Positions 20,651-30,585 of a stretch of 64,000 nt of DNA are shown piece after piece; the stretch's first letter is position 1; the number at the start of each line of letters is the position of its first letter. The stretch lies in the NCBI RefSeq assembly GCF_012641465.1, contig NZ_JABAIK010000001.1, positions 397,005 to 461,004 of the forward strand. Direction: 5' to 3'. The position numbers and the translations under genes are program-made. The stretch comes from Vibrio agarilyticus (GTDB lineage Bacteria > Pseudomonadota > Gammaproteobacteria > Enterobacterales > Vibrionaceae). Below the pieces are notes generated by a model that saw nothing but the letters and a program-made list of their open reading frames with translations, was not told where the DNA came from and made no database searches.

Positions 20651-20838
20651 AGGTTGGCTGCCGGAGCCTAAGCGGAGATCAGAGAAATAATCGCCATCCG
20701 GCATACCTAGACAGCTTTAGTTATCAAAAACAGGCAGGTGAGAGATGAGAGAGCCCGTGATTCAACATAAAGCTGCTTGCCATGTGTCTCGAAGTTCCTT
20801 GCTCACGTCTGAGTAATAAAAGAAACTTCGATTCACAA

Positions 20839-21996
20839 TTACTGCAATAGTGACATCGCAGAATTTGGCAACTGTTTTGCTTGAGCAAGAATCGATGTTC
20901 CTGCTTGTTGCAGAATTTGTGCTTTGGTCATCTGCGTCGTTTCCTTCGCAAAATCCGTATCTTTAATCCGGCTATTAGATGCATCAACGTTCTCTTGAAC
21001 GTTGGCCAAGTTATTAATGCTGTGATTCAAACGGTTTTGTTTCGCACCGAGATCTGCGCGTTGCGCATCGACGTATTTTAGCGCAGCGTCGATAACACCT
21101 ACTGCGTTTTGCGCACCTTGAACCGTGCCTAAATCAACATCTTGAACTGTGAATGGTGTCGCCTCAACGCTACTTAAACCCAAATCATCCGCAAGTGAAC
21201 CCGATATTTGAACTTCACCTTTTAAGTTTGGCTCAGCAATGAACAGCTGAAGTTTGCCATCAGCGCTGACCGATGCATTGACCAAAGCGCTTTGACCATT
21301 AATGTAGGTTGCCAGCTCTTCAATATCATCGCCTGCACGCGCACTTACGTTGATTTCAAGGTCAATAACATTGCCCTCTTCATCTTCGTCCATGCCGGGC
21401 AAAACAATCTTCATATCATTTTGTTCTGGATTGACCATCCACTCTTTTTCTTTGCCGTTAAGGCCAAAGAAACTCGCGCCACCCATGCGATAGTCGTCCG
21501 CACGAACACTGGTCAGAGCCATGATCATCGCTTCACCAGAGTTAGCACCGATTTGGAATGACGCATCACCAAAGCTACCATTTAGCAAACGACGACCACC
21601 GAATGATGTGGTTTCAGCAATACGGTTGATCTCATCTTGTAAGGCAAGTGATTCTTCGTTAATTGCTTGACGCTCTGCTGGCGAGTTTGTGCCGTTCGCC
21701 GACTGCAATGACAAATCACGCATCCGTTGCAGCACCGAGGTCACCTCGTTCATTGCGCCTTCCGCTGTTTGCGCAATTGAAATGCCATCATTGGCGTTGC
21801 GCATAGCGACATCAAGACCGCGAGATTGTGCTGTCAAACGGTTAGAAATCTGCAAGCCCGCCGCATCATCTTTGGCACTATTAATACGATGACCAGAAGA
21901 AAGACGCTCCATCGAGGTGCTTAACTCATTGGTCGCTTTATTGAGGTAGCGCTGAGTGGTCATAGCCGCCACGTTAGTGCTTACAGTAACAGTCAT
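20839..21996 (-). CDS. flaC: Flagellin (FlaC-like, polar flagellum)
   Basis: Filament protein exported by the flagellar type III system, 385 aa, typical of Vibrio polar flagellins. The D0/D1 N-terminus ([14 protein letters not shown], the [22 protein letters not shown] region around 33-52) and the matching C-terminus ([22 protein letters not shown] region) are conserved, with a shorter variable centre containing two acidic runs. Vibrios carry five or more flagellins; the position directly after flgL is that of flaC, so the symbol rests on context. Confidence 0.85.
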   Translation of the reverse strand: MTVTVSTNVAAMTTQRYLNKATNELSTSMERLSSGHRINSAKDDAAGLQISNRLTAQSRGLDVAMRNANDGISIAQTAEGAMNEVTSVLQRMRDLSLQSANGTNSPAERQAINEESLALQDEINRIAETTSFGGRRLLNGSFGDASFQIGANSGEAMIMALTSVRADDYRMGGASFFGLNGKEKEWMVNPEQNDMKIVLPGMDEDEEGNVIDLEINVSARAGDDIEELATYINGQSALVNASVSADGKLQLFIAEPNLKGEVQISGSLADDLGLSSVEATPFTVQDVDLGTVQGAQNAVGVIDAALKYVDAQRADLGAKQNRLNHSINNLANVQENVDASNSRIKDTDFAKETTQMTKAQILQQAGTSILAQAKQLPNSAMSLLQ

Positions 21997-22114
21997 TGTT
22001 GCTCTCCTTGTGAGTTCGCCATCGGGTGCGAAGTGGTCAGTTCTACTTTCGTGAAATGCGCTGACCGTAAATATATTTACTTGCTCTAGCTACTTCGCGC
22101 CCTCTCCTTTAGGT

Positions 22115-22141
22115 TGATACGCAAGAAATGATGTCGCTTTA
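22115..22141 (-). promoter_or_regulatory. Candidate sigma-28 promoter of the flagellin gene
   Basis: On minus, TAAAGCGA, 11 nt, then GCGTATCA. The -35 half agrees well with TAAAGTTT and the -10 half only moderately with GCCGATAA, so this is a weak match. It would give a leader of about 110 nt. No sigma-54 element with the strict GG-N10-GC spacing and good flanks was found in this gap. Confidence 0.35.
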
Positions 22142-22339
22142 TTACTATGATTTTATTGCCATAGTTCAAGCTCATCTCACGTACACCCTCAAAGGGACTA
22201 GCAGAACGTCTAACGATGAAATTGCTTCTGAATCAGGTTATACAACATACGTGCCAATAATTTAATTGCAAATCAATTTAATTTAAATTCCATATATATC
22301 AACAGTTTATTTGGTTTTATTTTGTTCTTAATTTTTCAG

Positions 22340-22400
22340 CGGCAATACTTGCCGACTATTTTGCCGCCTGTTTGCCGCTTCTTTGGCCGTTTATTTACCG
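22340..22400. promoter_or_regulatory. Phased TTGCCG repeat array upstream of flagellin
   Basis: The gap between flgL and the flagellin (21997-22588) contains an inverted pair CGGCAA-TAC-TTGCCG at 22340-22354, followed by TTGCCG at 22361 and 22372, TTGGCCG at 22383 and TTTACCG at 22394. The CCG cores end at 22354, 22366, 22377, 22389 and 22400, that is every 11-12 bp, about one helical turn. This looks like a cooperative binding-site array for a flagellar regulator such as FlrC; the assignment is inference. Confidence 0.5.
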
Positions 22401-22409
22401 TCCGATAGA

Positions 22410-22494
22410 GCACTTCGTGAACAGAGATACACTATGTGATGAGGTTTGTGAGTGCCTGTCAACACCGCTGCAACTTCAAGTAGGATGGGTATAC
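22410..22494 (+). repeat. ERIC-like repeat, copy 5 (right half)
   Basis: The right half of the element only, from CACTTCGTGAACAGAGATAC to CAACTTCAAGTAGGATGGGTATA (shown in parts). The left arm is absent; instead the sequence runs directly into the TTGCCG array. Confidence 0.7.
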
Positions 22495-22588
22495 AGCCTA
22501 GGAATAAAGGCGCTTATCATTAGGGACTGAGGTAAGCAAAAGGAGTGCGAATACTCGCACTCCTTTTGAGACTCTGATGAAGAACGGC

Positions 22589-23782
22589 TCAGAGGTAATT
22601 GAACAGCGTGAGATCTTTTGCTTTACCAAAGGCTTTTTGTGATGCTTCTAGCGCACGTGAGTTTTCTGCAAACTCAATCACCGCTTTAGAATAATCCAAG
22701 TCTTCAAAATTACTCTTAGCTTTGGCAAGTGACAATTGATAATCAAGGTGCTGCTGCTCTTGAATATCTAATGTACCCAAACGTGCACCTACATCAGCGC
22801 GCACCTTATTTAGGTGAACAAACGCGGCGTGAAACTCTTGAGAGACTTTTTGCAGTTCAGCGGTTGCGCTGGCATCCGACACCGAGGCGGATGACGTCTC
22901 TTCAGCCCGCTTAAAGCTATCAAACAAACTAAAAGTCTTACGCGGTGCCAAATCTATCACGTCACCTTTGTGGATCTGACCGCGAATTTCTATGGTTAAA
23001 TCGTCGTAACGAATGCCTGTTTTAGGGTCAAATTCATCCGCGTCCACCACTGAGCCATCTTTTTCAAGTTGGTAGCCCCATTTGCCATTGCTCATATCAA
23101 CAAAAGTAACGCGATAAGGATCCGTGTCATCAAAATCTAAATTTTCTGCGCGCTCAAGCAATAGCTCGGAACCGGATTGCAACTGATAACTTGGCTCATA
23201 GTCACCAAAGGGGTTAGGGATTTCGCTAAAAACGTGGCTACCAGGATCGTTCATCGCGATCTCAAGCGTATTCGAAATTCGCATCTTGCGCTGATAATCA
23301 TCACCGGAATAGGTCACCGAGCCATCATAATCACGAAAATAAGGTTGGCTACGTGGTTTTGTCCCCGAAAAGGTGTAGTTACCGGACTCATCTTGTACGT
23401 TAGCAACCGTCAATAAGTTCGTGGCTAACTCTTCAAGCTCGCGCCGCTTCGCTTGACGATCCGCTGGCGATAACGCGCCGTTGATCATTTCCATTACAGT
23501 ACGCTTGGCTTCATCAGTAAACTGCTCAGCGGCAGCAACATTCACCTCATGCTGTTCCAGTCGATTGCGCACCAGCACAATCGAGTCTTTATATTGCGTG
23601 ATTTGCGCGGTTTGCTGATTAATATTTTGAATATAGTGGGTCGCTAACGGATCATCGCCTGGCGTCAGTAATTTCTTTCCTGATGCTAACTGAGCGTGAT
23701 TGTGATGCACTTTATTCTCTTGGCGACGCAGATCATTCTGTACCGACTGAAAATTATGGAAGCTGGAAATACGATTCAACAT
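22589..23782 (-). CDS. flgL: Flagellar hook-associated protein FlgL (HAP3)
   Basis: Hook-filament junction protein, 397 aa, the usual Vibrio length. The N-terminal coiled-coil region starts MLNRISSFHNFQSVQNDLRRQENKVHHN (given in part: RISSFHNFQSV) and has the LASGKKLLTPGDDP motif near residues 33-46 shared with flagellins; the C-terminal helix carries LDYSKAVIEF. It follows flgK by only 10 nt, so both share the sigma-54 promoter upstream of flgK. Confidence 0.95.
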   Translation of the reverse strand: MLNRISSFHNFQSVQNDLRRQENKVHHNHAQLASGKKLLTPGDDPLATHYIQNINQQTAQITQYKDSIVLVRNRLEQHEVNVAAAEQFTDEAKRTVMEMINGALSPADRQAKRRELEELATNLLTVANVQDESGNYTFSGTKPRSQPYFRDYDGSVTYSGDDYQRKMRISNTLEIAMNDPGSHVFSEIPNPFGDYEPSYQLQSGSELLLERAENLDFDDTDPYRVTFVDMSNGKWGYQLEKDGSVVDADEFDPKTGIRYDDLTIEIRGQIHKGDVIDLAPRKTFSLFDSFKRAEETSSASVSDASATAELQKVSQEFHAAFVHLNKVRADVGARLGTLDIQEQQHLDYQLSLAKAKSNFEDLDYSKAVIEFAENSRALEASQKAFGKAKDLTLFNYL

Positions 23783-23792
23783 TCATCGCCTC

Positions 23793-25709
23793 CTATCGCA
23801 ACTGCAATATGGTGTTAAAGGTGTCGTTGGCTGCCTGCATGATTTTCGAGGACGCCATATAGGCTTGCTGAAAACGCATCAGATTTGACGCCTCCTCATC
23901 CATATTAACGCCAGAAATTGACGCCACACGCTCTTGAGCGGTTTCGTTTTCCAAACGTGCAATATCAGATAAGCGGCGAGCCGTTGCCGTTTTGAGCCCT
24001 ACATCGGTATTGAGGTTATGATAAACGTCAATCATGGTGCTCTCACCGCCATCCAAAAACTTAGCCGTCTGCATTTTTTGCAACTTACGCAAGTTACCAT
24101 TGTCGCCTTCAGAGGGCACAAGGTTGGCGGTGAATCGGTCTTGCGGCAAAGCGCCTTCCGTGAGGGTGACTATAGTCGGCTCACCATCATGATAATCAGG
24201 ATGAGAGCGCGGCACATCAATCTCTATTGTACCCTTTGGCGGATAATCGGTCGGTGTACAAAGCAATTTGCCATGTTTATCGACCACCGCAAACTGAGTG
24301 CCATCGGGTGAGATGACCAGTTCAAACTCTCGAATATCACCAATCGACTCAATTTTGAACTCCGCTGTCCCCTTAGCAAAGGTGGTCGAGGCTTCATAAC
24401 TTTGCGCCGTTAGCGCTTTAGGATCATCGGTAACCATTTGCATCTGCGCCGCAGATTGACGCGTTGGTCGCAGTAGTATCTTCTCACCCACTTCAGGCCG
24501 CTGATTGATTTCAACTCGCATGCCATCGAGCAAGAATCCCTCGCCTTTCTCTAACATTTTCGGCTGCACGACTTGCCCATTGGGTAATGTTACCTGATAG
24601 CGGTCACCATCGTATCTTAACGCATATTCACCGCCTTTAAGCGCAGGCAAATCGTCTAAATAGACCGAAACTTGAGCGTCCGATCCGGTCGCAGTGACCA
24701 CTCGAGAACGGACTAACTCGGGTGAGTTAACGGGCGTAAAAATAGGTCCGCCTTTTTCACCATAGAGATCCAGCCCTTGATCTTGGATCAAGTTCACTCC
24801 ATGAGAAAACGAAGCTGCTAAACGTCCTAACTCATCAAGGACACCGGGAATATAGGTGTCACGCATATCAAGCATCGCGCCGAGTTTTCCATCCATATCA
24901 ATCGATTTGATTGGCTTTAGCGACTGACCTTCATAAATAGCAAGACGGCGCTGGTGAACGTCGGGATACCCTTCGATCATCTTCAGCTGGCTCGCCTCTG
25001 TGCCTGATACCAGTGTGTGTCCATTGCCAATATGAACGTTAAAACCTTCTGCATTATTTCGCGGTGTTACCGTCACTTTGGTGTATTCTGACAACTCTTT
25101 GATCAAGGTTTCATGTTGATCACGCAAGTCATTATGCTCGCCCGGCGTGCGCATCATTAAGCGGTGCAAATCACGGATTTCAATCGCTAACTGGTTGATG
25201 CGATCAATCCCCATATCAAGCTTTTTATTCGTCACATCAAATTGCTGACGAATCGTATCTTGAAAGCTATTCAATGTTTCTGATGACAGGCGTGCTTTTT
25301 CCAGCACCACTTTACGAGCGCCCATATCATTTGGGCTATCAGCAAGTGTTTTCAGTGAGTCAAACCACTCATTCAATGTCTCAGGAATTTTCTTTGATGA
25401 CATGGACGATAATAAATTCGACAACATATCTAAGTTGGCTTCGCCATCGAGTTTATTGGAAAAATTGGTGGTAGAGAGATTAAGCTCATTAACGGCAAAT
25501 TGATCCCACGAGCGGCGAACATTTTCCACATGCACACCCATGCCATAGGTCGAACCGCCAAACTGACGCGGGTCGTTTGTCCCTTGGATCACAGACTGGC
25601 GGCTATAGCCCTCCGTGTTCACGTTAGAGATGTTGTGACCTGTAGTATTGAGCTGTCTTTGACTGGTGAGTACGCTCTGCGTACCAACCGACAACAGATC
25701 CGATGCCAT
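23793..25709 (-). CDS. flgK: Flagellar hook-associated protein FlgK (HAP1)
   Basis: First hook-filament junction protein, 638 aa. The N-terminal motif MASDLLSVGTQSVLTSQRQL and the conserved NTEGYSRQ (Flg_bb_rod-like) are present, and the C-terminus has NMDEEASNLMRFQQAYMASSK, typical of rod/hook proteins. The start at 25709 was chosen because it gives the family N-terminus; the frame extends 13 codons further without support. Vibrio FlgK is longer than the 547-aa E. coli form because of inserted middle domains. Confidence 0.95.
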   Translation of the reverse strand: MASDLLSVGTQSVLTSQRQLNTTGHNISNVNTEGYSRQSVIQGTNDPRQFGGSTYGMGVHVENVRRSWDQFAVNELNLSTTNFSNKLDGEANLDMLSNLLSSMSSKKIPETLNEWFDSLKTLADSPNDMGARKVVLEKARLSSETLNSFQDTIRQQFDVTNKKLDMGIDRINQLAIEIRDLHRLMMRTPGEHNDLRDQHETLIKELSEYTKVTVTPRNNAEGFNVHIGNGHTLVSGTEASQLKMIEGYPDVHQRRLAIYEGQSLKPIKSIDMDGKLGAMLDMRDTYIPGVLDELGRLAASFSHGVNLIQDQGLDLYGEKGGPIFTPVNSPELVRSRVVTATGSDAQVSVYLDDLPALKGGEYALRYDGDRYQVTLPNGQVVQPKMLEKGEGFLLDGMRVEINQRPEVGEKILLRPTRQSAAQMQMVTDDPKALTAQSYEASTTFAKGTAEFKIESIGDIREFELVISPDGTQFAVVDKHGKLLCTPTDYPPKGTIEIDVPRSHPDYHDGEPTIVTLTEGALPQDRFTANLVPSEGDNGNLRKLQKMQTAKFLDGGESTMIDVYHNLNTDVGLKTATARRLSDIARLENETAQERVASISGVNMDEEASNLMRFQQAYMASSKIMQAANDTFNTILQLR

Positions 25710-25768
25710 GGATGCCCCCGAAACGACAAAATAAGTTGGTAAAACCAACCATTACCTGAATCGAAAAA

Positions 25769-25784
25769 AGCAAAAAACGTGCCA
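25769..25784 (-). promoter_or_regulatory. Sigma-54 promoter of flgKL
   Basis: On minus the sequence is TGGCAC-GTTTT-TTGCT, a perfect match to the sigma-54 consensus with the required 10 nt between the -24 GG and the -12 GC. It lies 60 nt upstream of the flgK start, in the 80-nt gap after flgJ. This fits the RpoN/FlrC-dependent class III of the Vibrio polar flagellar hierarchy. Confidence 0.9.
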
Positions 25785-25789
25785 GAGAG

Positions 25790-26755
25790 TTACATGGTAT
25801 CTATTTGAGCTTGAACACGCAGGACTTTGTCGACATAAAGAGGGTCGGTTGCATATCCCGCTTGGTGAATTGAGTGAATGAATTGTGCGTCGCTATCACG
25901 TGTCGACAGCGCTTGTGCATAACGCGGATTGTCATTCAAAAACCGCACATAATCGGCAAAACTTTCCGCGTATGAGCCATAAGCGCGAAACGATGCTGAC
26001 TCCATGACGGGCGTTTGTTGATGGTATTCCAAGGTTTGCGTGGCAACTTTTCCACCTCGCCAGCTGCTATCGGCCTTGATATTGAACAAGTTGTGGCTGG
26101 TGCCGCGCTGATTCTTAACCACCTTTTGTCCCCAGCCTGTTTCCAACGCAGCTTGAGCCAATAGTAAACTGGGGGTCACACCCAACACTTTCGCCGCGCG
26201 TTCAGCATACGGTTTTAAAGTCGCAATAAAGCTTTCTGGAGAGTCAAAGTGTGCCGGCTCACCCTTGGTTAATTCGCCTGATTCAAGCAAACGACGTTCG
26301 ATGTCACGTGCTTTCGTTTCATCGACTCGTCCATCACCAAATAGACGGCTGGCAGAGGCATCACGCGCCGCCTCTCGAATGGCTAACTCACGCTCACCCG
26401 CAGCAGAGGAATCTTCAGAATTTGCTGAATTTCCTTGGCTTGCCGAAAGCTGTTTCACTATCATATCGGCCAGACCAAGCGAGCCTGAGCTGCTGAGTTC
26501 ACTGGCCATCTGCTCATCCAGCATTTGCCGGTAAAAGGTTTGGTTTTGGCTGTTCATCAATTCAGACTCAAAACCTGAATTGGCTTCGCGCATCGATTTA
26601 AACAGCATCGAGGTAAATATTGACTCAAATTGACGCGCCGCTGCCTCAAGTGCCGCTTGCTCATGCTGCTTTTCACCACCCACCGCTTGCTGTCGAAGTT
26701 TATCGAGACTGCTGATGTCATGAATGAAACCAATATCGTTACTATTTTTCATCAT
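25790..26755 (-). CDS. flgJ: Flagellar rod assembly protein/muramidase FlgJ
   Basis: Periplasmic rod-cap protein with a peptidoglycan hydrolase domain, 321 aa. The N-terminal rod-binding part (about 30-110) carries RQFESIFTSMLFKSMREAN; the C-terminal half (about 165-321) is a glucosaminidase-type domain with the catalytic glutamate in LLAQAALETGWGQK and the conserved NLFNIKAD. It opens a hole in the wall for the growing rod. It starts 6 nt after the flgI stop. Confidence 0.96.
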   Translation of the reverse strand: MMKNSNDIGFIHDISSLDKLRQQAVGGEKQHEQAALEAAARQFESIFTSMLFKSMREANSGFESELMNSQNQTFYRQMLDEQMASELSSSGSLGLADMIVKQLSASQGNSANSEDSSAAGERELAIREAARDASASRLFGDGRVDETKARDIERRLLESGELTKGEPAHFDSPESFIATLKPYAERAAKVLGVTPSLLLAQAALETGWGQKVVKNQRGTSHNLFNIKADSSWRGGKVATQTLEYHQQTPVMESASFRAYGSYAESFADYVRFLNDNPRYAQALSTRDSDAQFIHSIHQAGYATDPLYVDKVLRVQAQIDTM

Positions 26756-26761
26756 AATGAC

Positions 26762-27856
26762 TCAAATAATGATAAGTTGTCCTTCGATGGCTCCTGCTTG
26801 TTTTAATGCCTGCAAAATAGCCATTAAATCAGATGGCGCAGCGCCAACCTCATTCACCGCACGTACCAGATCGTCAAGGGTCAAACCCGGTTCAAATTTG
26901 AACATTTTGCCTTGCGCTTCTGTTACGGCAATATCGCTGTCCGGCACTACCACCGTTTCACCGCCACCAAATGGATTTGGCTGACTGACACTCAAGCTCT
27001 CTTTAATCGCTACCGTCATTCCACCATGGGTCACCGCAGCCGGCTTCAGCTTCACATGCTTGCCCACAACGATAGTGCCGGTTCGAGAATTAACAATGAT
27101 TTTGGCGGCGCCATCAGCAGGATTGAACTCAAGGTTTTCAATCGCGGATAAAAATGCCACGCGCTGGCTTAAATCGCGCGGCGCGCGAACCTTCACTGAT
27201 GTGGCATCCATCGCTGAGGCCATCTGCGGACCTAAAAAATTATTCACCGCATCAGCCAAACGCTGAGCAGTAGTAAAGTCCGATTCGAGTAAATTGAAGG
27301 TGATAAAATCACCACGACCAAAAGGGTTAGGCACTTCACGTTCAACCGTCGCACCACTTGAGACAATGCCGACTGTCGGGTTATTCCCGACGATTTTTGA
27401 GCCATCTGCGCCTTCAGCGCTAAAGCCACTGACCACTAGGTTGCCTTGGGCGACTGCATACACCTCACCATCAAGACCTTTTAAAAAGGTTTGCAACAAG
27501 GTTCCTCCGCGCAGACTTTTCGCCGATCCCACTGACGAGACCGTAATATCGATTTTTTGTCCGGGCTTTGAAAATGGCGGCAATTCTGCCGTCACCATAA
27601 CAGCGGCAACGTTTTTGATCTTTGGCTTTGTACCAGGCGGCAATTGAATGCCAAAATTTTGCAACATGGCCGTAAAGCTCTGCTCAGTAAACGGGTTGGC
27701 CTCGCCCGTTCCAGGAAGACCTGACACCAAACCATAACCCACTAATTGGTTACTGCGCACGCCAGCCACTTCAGCCACATCCTTAATACGCGCGGCTTGA
27801 GCGCTGGTGCATAAAAACAGCGTACTCACAATCAATAAGAGGGTATGTTTTAACAT
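26762..27856 (-). CDS. flgI: Flagellar P-ring protein FlgI
   Basis: Periplasmic peptidoglycan-layer ring around the rod, 364 aa, with a Sec signal peptide ending at AQA (about residue 21). Conserved blocks [30 protein letters not shown] and the C-terminal [15 protein letters not shown] are visible (first block at residues 22-51). It lies between flgH and flgJ in the standard order. Confidence 0.97.
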   Translation of the reverse strand: MLKHTLLLIVSTLFLCTSAQAARIKDVAEVAGVRSNQLVGYGLVSGLPGTGEANPFTEQSFTAMLQNFGIQLPPGTKPKIKNVAAVMVTAELPPFSKPGQKIDITVSSVGSAKSLRGGTLLQTFLKGLDGEVYAVAQGNLVVSGFSAEGADGSKIVGNNPTVGIVSSGATVEREVPNPFGRGDFITFNLLESDFTTAQRLADAVNNFLGPQMASAMDATSVKVRAPRDLSQRVAFLSAIENLEFNPADGAAKIIVNSRTGTIVVGKHVKLKPAAVTHGGMTVAIKESLSVSQPNPFGGGETVVVPDSDIAVTEAQGKMFKFEPGLTLDDLVRAVNEVGAAPSDLMAILQALKQAGAIEGQLIII

Positions 27857-27900
27857 AAGGCGTTACTCTGCATTACGTCAGCCATGTGACGGAGTTAAGG

Positions 27901-28713
27901 TTATAGAGCGACATTAAAAAATCGTGCCAAGAATCCAGGCTCTTGCATATCTTGCTGAATGCCGGTGCCTGAGTATTGAATTCGTGCGTTGGAAACTCGG
28001 TTTGAGGCAATCGTATTATCAAAGCCAATATCTTCAGGTCGAATCGTACCACTCAGTCGTACATACTCATCCCCAGTATTGAGCGTCAACCACTTTTCCC
28101 CGCGAATGACTAAGTTGCCGTTGGCTAGCACCTCAACCACTTCCACCGTGATATAACCGCTGACGCTGTTACTTTGCTGGGCTGATGAATCGCCTTGAAA
28201 TTTATTGCTATTGTTCAAATCGTATTCAAAGGTGTAGTTATTGCCACCAATGGTCAACTCTTGCCCCCCTACTTGAAGTGGTTCCATCATTGCTTCATTG
28301 GTTTTTGATAAATCGGCATTAGCACTTTTGCTGGCATTGGTCGACTCATCCAACATAACGGTGATAATGTCGCCGACACCACGCGGTTTAGAATCATCGT
28401 ATAAATCGGTCAATTGCTTTGCGTTAAATAATGACCCTGTTTCTGCAGCATAATGCGCTGGTTGTTGACTAGGGTGAATCGGCGCCCATGCCGGATCTCC
28501 TGCCACGGGGTCAACACGGCCTCGTAGCGTATCTAAAAGGCCCGTTTGCTGCGCATTAGATTGCTCCCCTTCAACGGCATCAACCACAGTGGTTGCTTGG
28601 GTCACGTCATCAGCGTTTTCTTGATTTAATAAAGCACACCCCGGCATCACACCGATGAGGCACACTGACAGTATTAATCGTTTGATCCTATCGATTGATA
28701 CGCATCCACTCAT
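27901..28713 (-). CDS. flgH: Flagellar L-ring lipoprotein FlgH
   Basis: Outer-membrane ring lipoprotein, 270 aa from this start. The signal segment [15 protein letters not shown] gives a lipoprotein cysteine in a usable but atypical lipobox (MPGC). The conserved motif [20 protein letters not shown] and the C-terminal [10 protein letters not shown] are present. Another in-frame ATG at 28728 overlaps the flgG stop and would add five residues; the true start could also be further in. It follows flgG without a gap. Confidence 0.93.
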   Translation of the reverse strand: MSGCVSIDRIKRLILSVCLIGVMPGCALLNQENADDVTQATTVVDAVEGEQSNAQQTGLLDTLRGRVDPVAGDPAWAPIHPSQQPAHYAAETGSLFNAKQLTDLYDDSKPRGVGDIITVMLDESTNASKSANADLSKTNEAMMEPLQVGGQELTIGGNNYTFEYDLNNSNKFQGDSSAQQSNSVSGYITVEVVEVLANGNLVIRGEKWLTLNTGDEYVRLSGTIRPEDIGFDNTIASNRVSNARIQYSGTGIQQDMQEPGFLARFFNVAL

Positions 28714-28727
28714 GATCCATTCCACCA

Positions 28728-29516
28728 TTACAACTGCTGATTCACAAAGCTCAGCATTTTATCAACCGATGAAATCACCTTAGAGTTCATTTCATAAACG
28801 CGCTGGGCTTCAATCATATTGACCAGCTCTTCAGTCACATTCACGTTCGATGTTTCCAGCATCGATTGGCGAATTGACCCTAAGCCGTCCAAACCAGGAA
28901 CGCCTTCTTGTGGATCGCCACTAGCGCCCGTTGGCAAGTAAAGGTTCTGACCAATGGGTTCGAGTCCACCTGGGTTGACGAAATCCGTAATGGTAATTTG
29001 TCCCACGACTTGGTTATCTTGCTGGCCGCGGATCCGCACCGAGACTTCACCATCATTACCTACCGTAATCGACATCGCATCTTCAGGGATCACGATCTCA
29101 GGTTCAAGTGGGTAACCAGAGCCAGAGGTGACCATGATCCCCTCGGCGTTTAACGTAAATTGACCATTGCGGCTGTAACCGATATTGCCATCTGGCATAG
29201 TCACTTGAAAAAAGCCATCGCCTTCCACCATCAGATCCAACGCATTACTGGTGGTTTGTGCATTGCCGTGAGTATGCACCTTTTGTGTTGCGACAACCTT
29301 TGAACCCGCCCCTAGCATCAAACCAGTTGGAAGTTCGGTATTTTGCGATGATTGGCCACCTGGCTGATTAATATTTTGGTAGAAGAGATCTTCAAAAACC
29401 GCACGACCCTTTTTAAACCCAATGGTTGAGGCGTTGGCTAAGTTATTAGAGATGGTTGAAATATTGGTCTGCTGGGCGTCTAGACCGGTTTTACTGACCC
29501 ACAGTGCTGGATGCAT
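28728..29516 (-). CDS. flgG: Flagellar distal rod protein FlgG
   Basis: Distal rod subunit, 262 aa, the usual length. The N-terminal [18 protein letters not shown] with [15 protein letters not shown] and the C-terminal [23 protein letters not shown] are the hallmark rod/hook termini. It is 34 nt from flgF and abuts flgH. Confidence 0.96.
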   Translation of the reverse strand: MHPALWVSKTGLDAQQTNISTISNNLANASTIGFKKGRAVFEDLFYQNINQPGGQSSQNTELPTGLMLGAGSKVVATQKVHTHGNAQTTSNALDLMVEGDGFFQVTMPDGNIGYSRNGQFTLNAEGIMVTSGSGYPLEPEIVIPEDAMSITVGNDGEVSVRIRGQQDNQVVGQITITDFVNPGGLEPIGQNLYLPTGASGDPQEGVPGLDGLGSIRQSMLETSNVNVTEELVNMIEAQRVYEMNSKVISSVDKMLSFVNQQL

Positions 29517-29550
29517 AATAACCCCTTAAATTAATGAATTTCCCGACGAC

Positions 29551-30300
29551 TTAGCTCATACGCAACAACGAATCAGAGGCCTTATCCATTTCCTCTGCCG
29601 TGCTCATCATCTTGACTTGCATTTCAAATTGGCGCTGCAAATCAATCAAAGCGGTCATTTCTCCCACCGCGTTAACGTTACTGCCTTCAATCGCGCCGGT
29701 CTGCAATGTCACTGTGGCATCAGCTTGATAAGCTTGTCCTGGGGTTTTAAAGCGAAATAGACCATTAATATCTTTGAACAACTCTTGGTTGTTGGGTTTG
29801 ACTAACTTAATCCGGTCCACTTCTGCCATTTCTTCAGCAGGTGCCCCTTGCGGTAAGACGGAAACGGTGCCGTCTCGACCAATCTCAATTTTGCTGATCG
29901 GTAAAGGCAGTGTAATGGGACCACCGCCTTCCCCTAACACCAAATGTCCACTCGCGTTAGTCAATAAGCCATTTTGGTCAATTTTAAGGTTACCGTTACG
30001 CGTTAAACCTTCTTTACCTGCATTGTCCATCACCGCAAGCCAGCCATCGCCTTCAACGGTCACATCCAAATCGCGACCTGTGGTGATAACACTGCCCTGA
30101 GCATAATTGTGACTGGGACGCTCCGTCATGCTGAATACACGGGTCGGCAAGCCGTCCCCATACGCTTGCATCGAACGCGCTTGCGCTAAATCAGCACGAA
30201 AGCCTGTTGTGCTAACGTTGGCGAGGTTATTTGCGCGCAGTTGCAACGCTTGCATGTTTTGCTTTGCACCGCTCATAGCAAGAAATAAAGCGCGATCCAT
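29551..30300 (-). CDS. flgF: Flagellar proximal rod protein FlgF
   Basis: Rod subunit, 249 aa from the start giving MDRALFLAMSGAKQNMQ, the typical Vibrio N-terminus; an extra 11 upstream codons are open but unsupported. RANNLANVSTTGFRADL and the C-terminal MTALIDLQRQFEMQVKMM are family signatures. A sigma-54 promoter lies 55-70 nt upstream, so flgFGHIJ can be expressed separately from flgBCDE. Confidence 0.95.
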   Translation of the reverse strand: MDRALFLAMSGAKQNMQALQLRANNLANVSTTGFRADLAQARSMQAYGDGLPTRVFSMTERPSHNYAQGSVITTGRDLDVTVEGDGWLAVMDNAGKEGLTRNGNLKIDQNGLLTNASGHLVLGEGGGPITLPLPISKIEIGRDGTVSVLPQGAPAEEMAEVDRIKLVKPNNQELFKDINGLFRFKTPGQAYQADATVTLQTGAIEGSNVNAVGEMTALIDLQRQFEMQVKMMSTAEEMDKASDSLLRMS

Positions 30301-30354
30301 AGTGAGCTCCCGATCCCCAATGCTAGGGAACAAAAAATTGACTTCACTAGAAAA

Positions 30355-30370
30355 AGCAAAAACTATGCCA
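30355..30370 (-). promoter_or_regulatory. Sigma-54 promoter of flgFGHIJ
   Basis: On minus, TGGCAT-AGTTT-TTGCT: one mismatch to the sigma-54 consensus, with correct GG-N10-GC spacing. It lies 55 nt upstream of flgF in the 285-nt gap after flgE, and closely resembles the flgK promoter, including the flanking A/T tract. Confidence 0.85.
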
Positions 30371-30505
30371 GTGCATAGTTACTTGAATCGGATTGGCAAC
30401 GCGCAACGGAAACAAACCCCGTCGCAGCAAGAAAGAGGAGCTGGAAATTGATAGGGGGAAGTTTTGAGCCTGTATCGATGAAACAATGACAACACGACAA
30501 AAATA

Positions 30506-30540
30506 GACCCAAACAACTTGAAGACACAGGTAGGCGGCAC
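30506..30540 (+). repeat. ERIC-like repeat, copy 6 (left arm only)
   Basis: About 35 bp matching only the left arm (ACCCAAACAACTTGAAGA, then CAGGTAGGCGGCAC), in the flgE-flgF gap. On minus it ends 46 nt after the flgE stop, so it is downstream of flgE and upstream of the flgF promoter. Confidence 0.6.
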
Positions 30541-30585
30541 ACGTTTGCCCATGCCGCCTTCATTACCTTATAGTGATATCGTATC

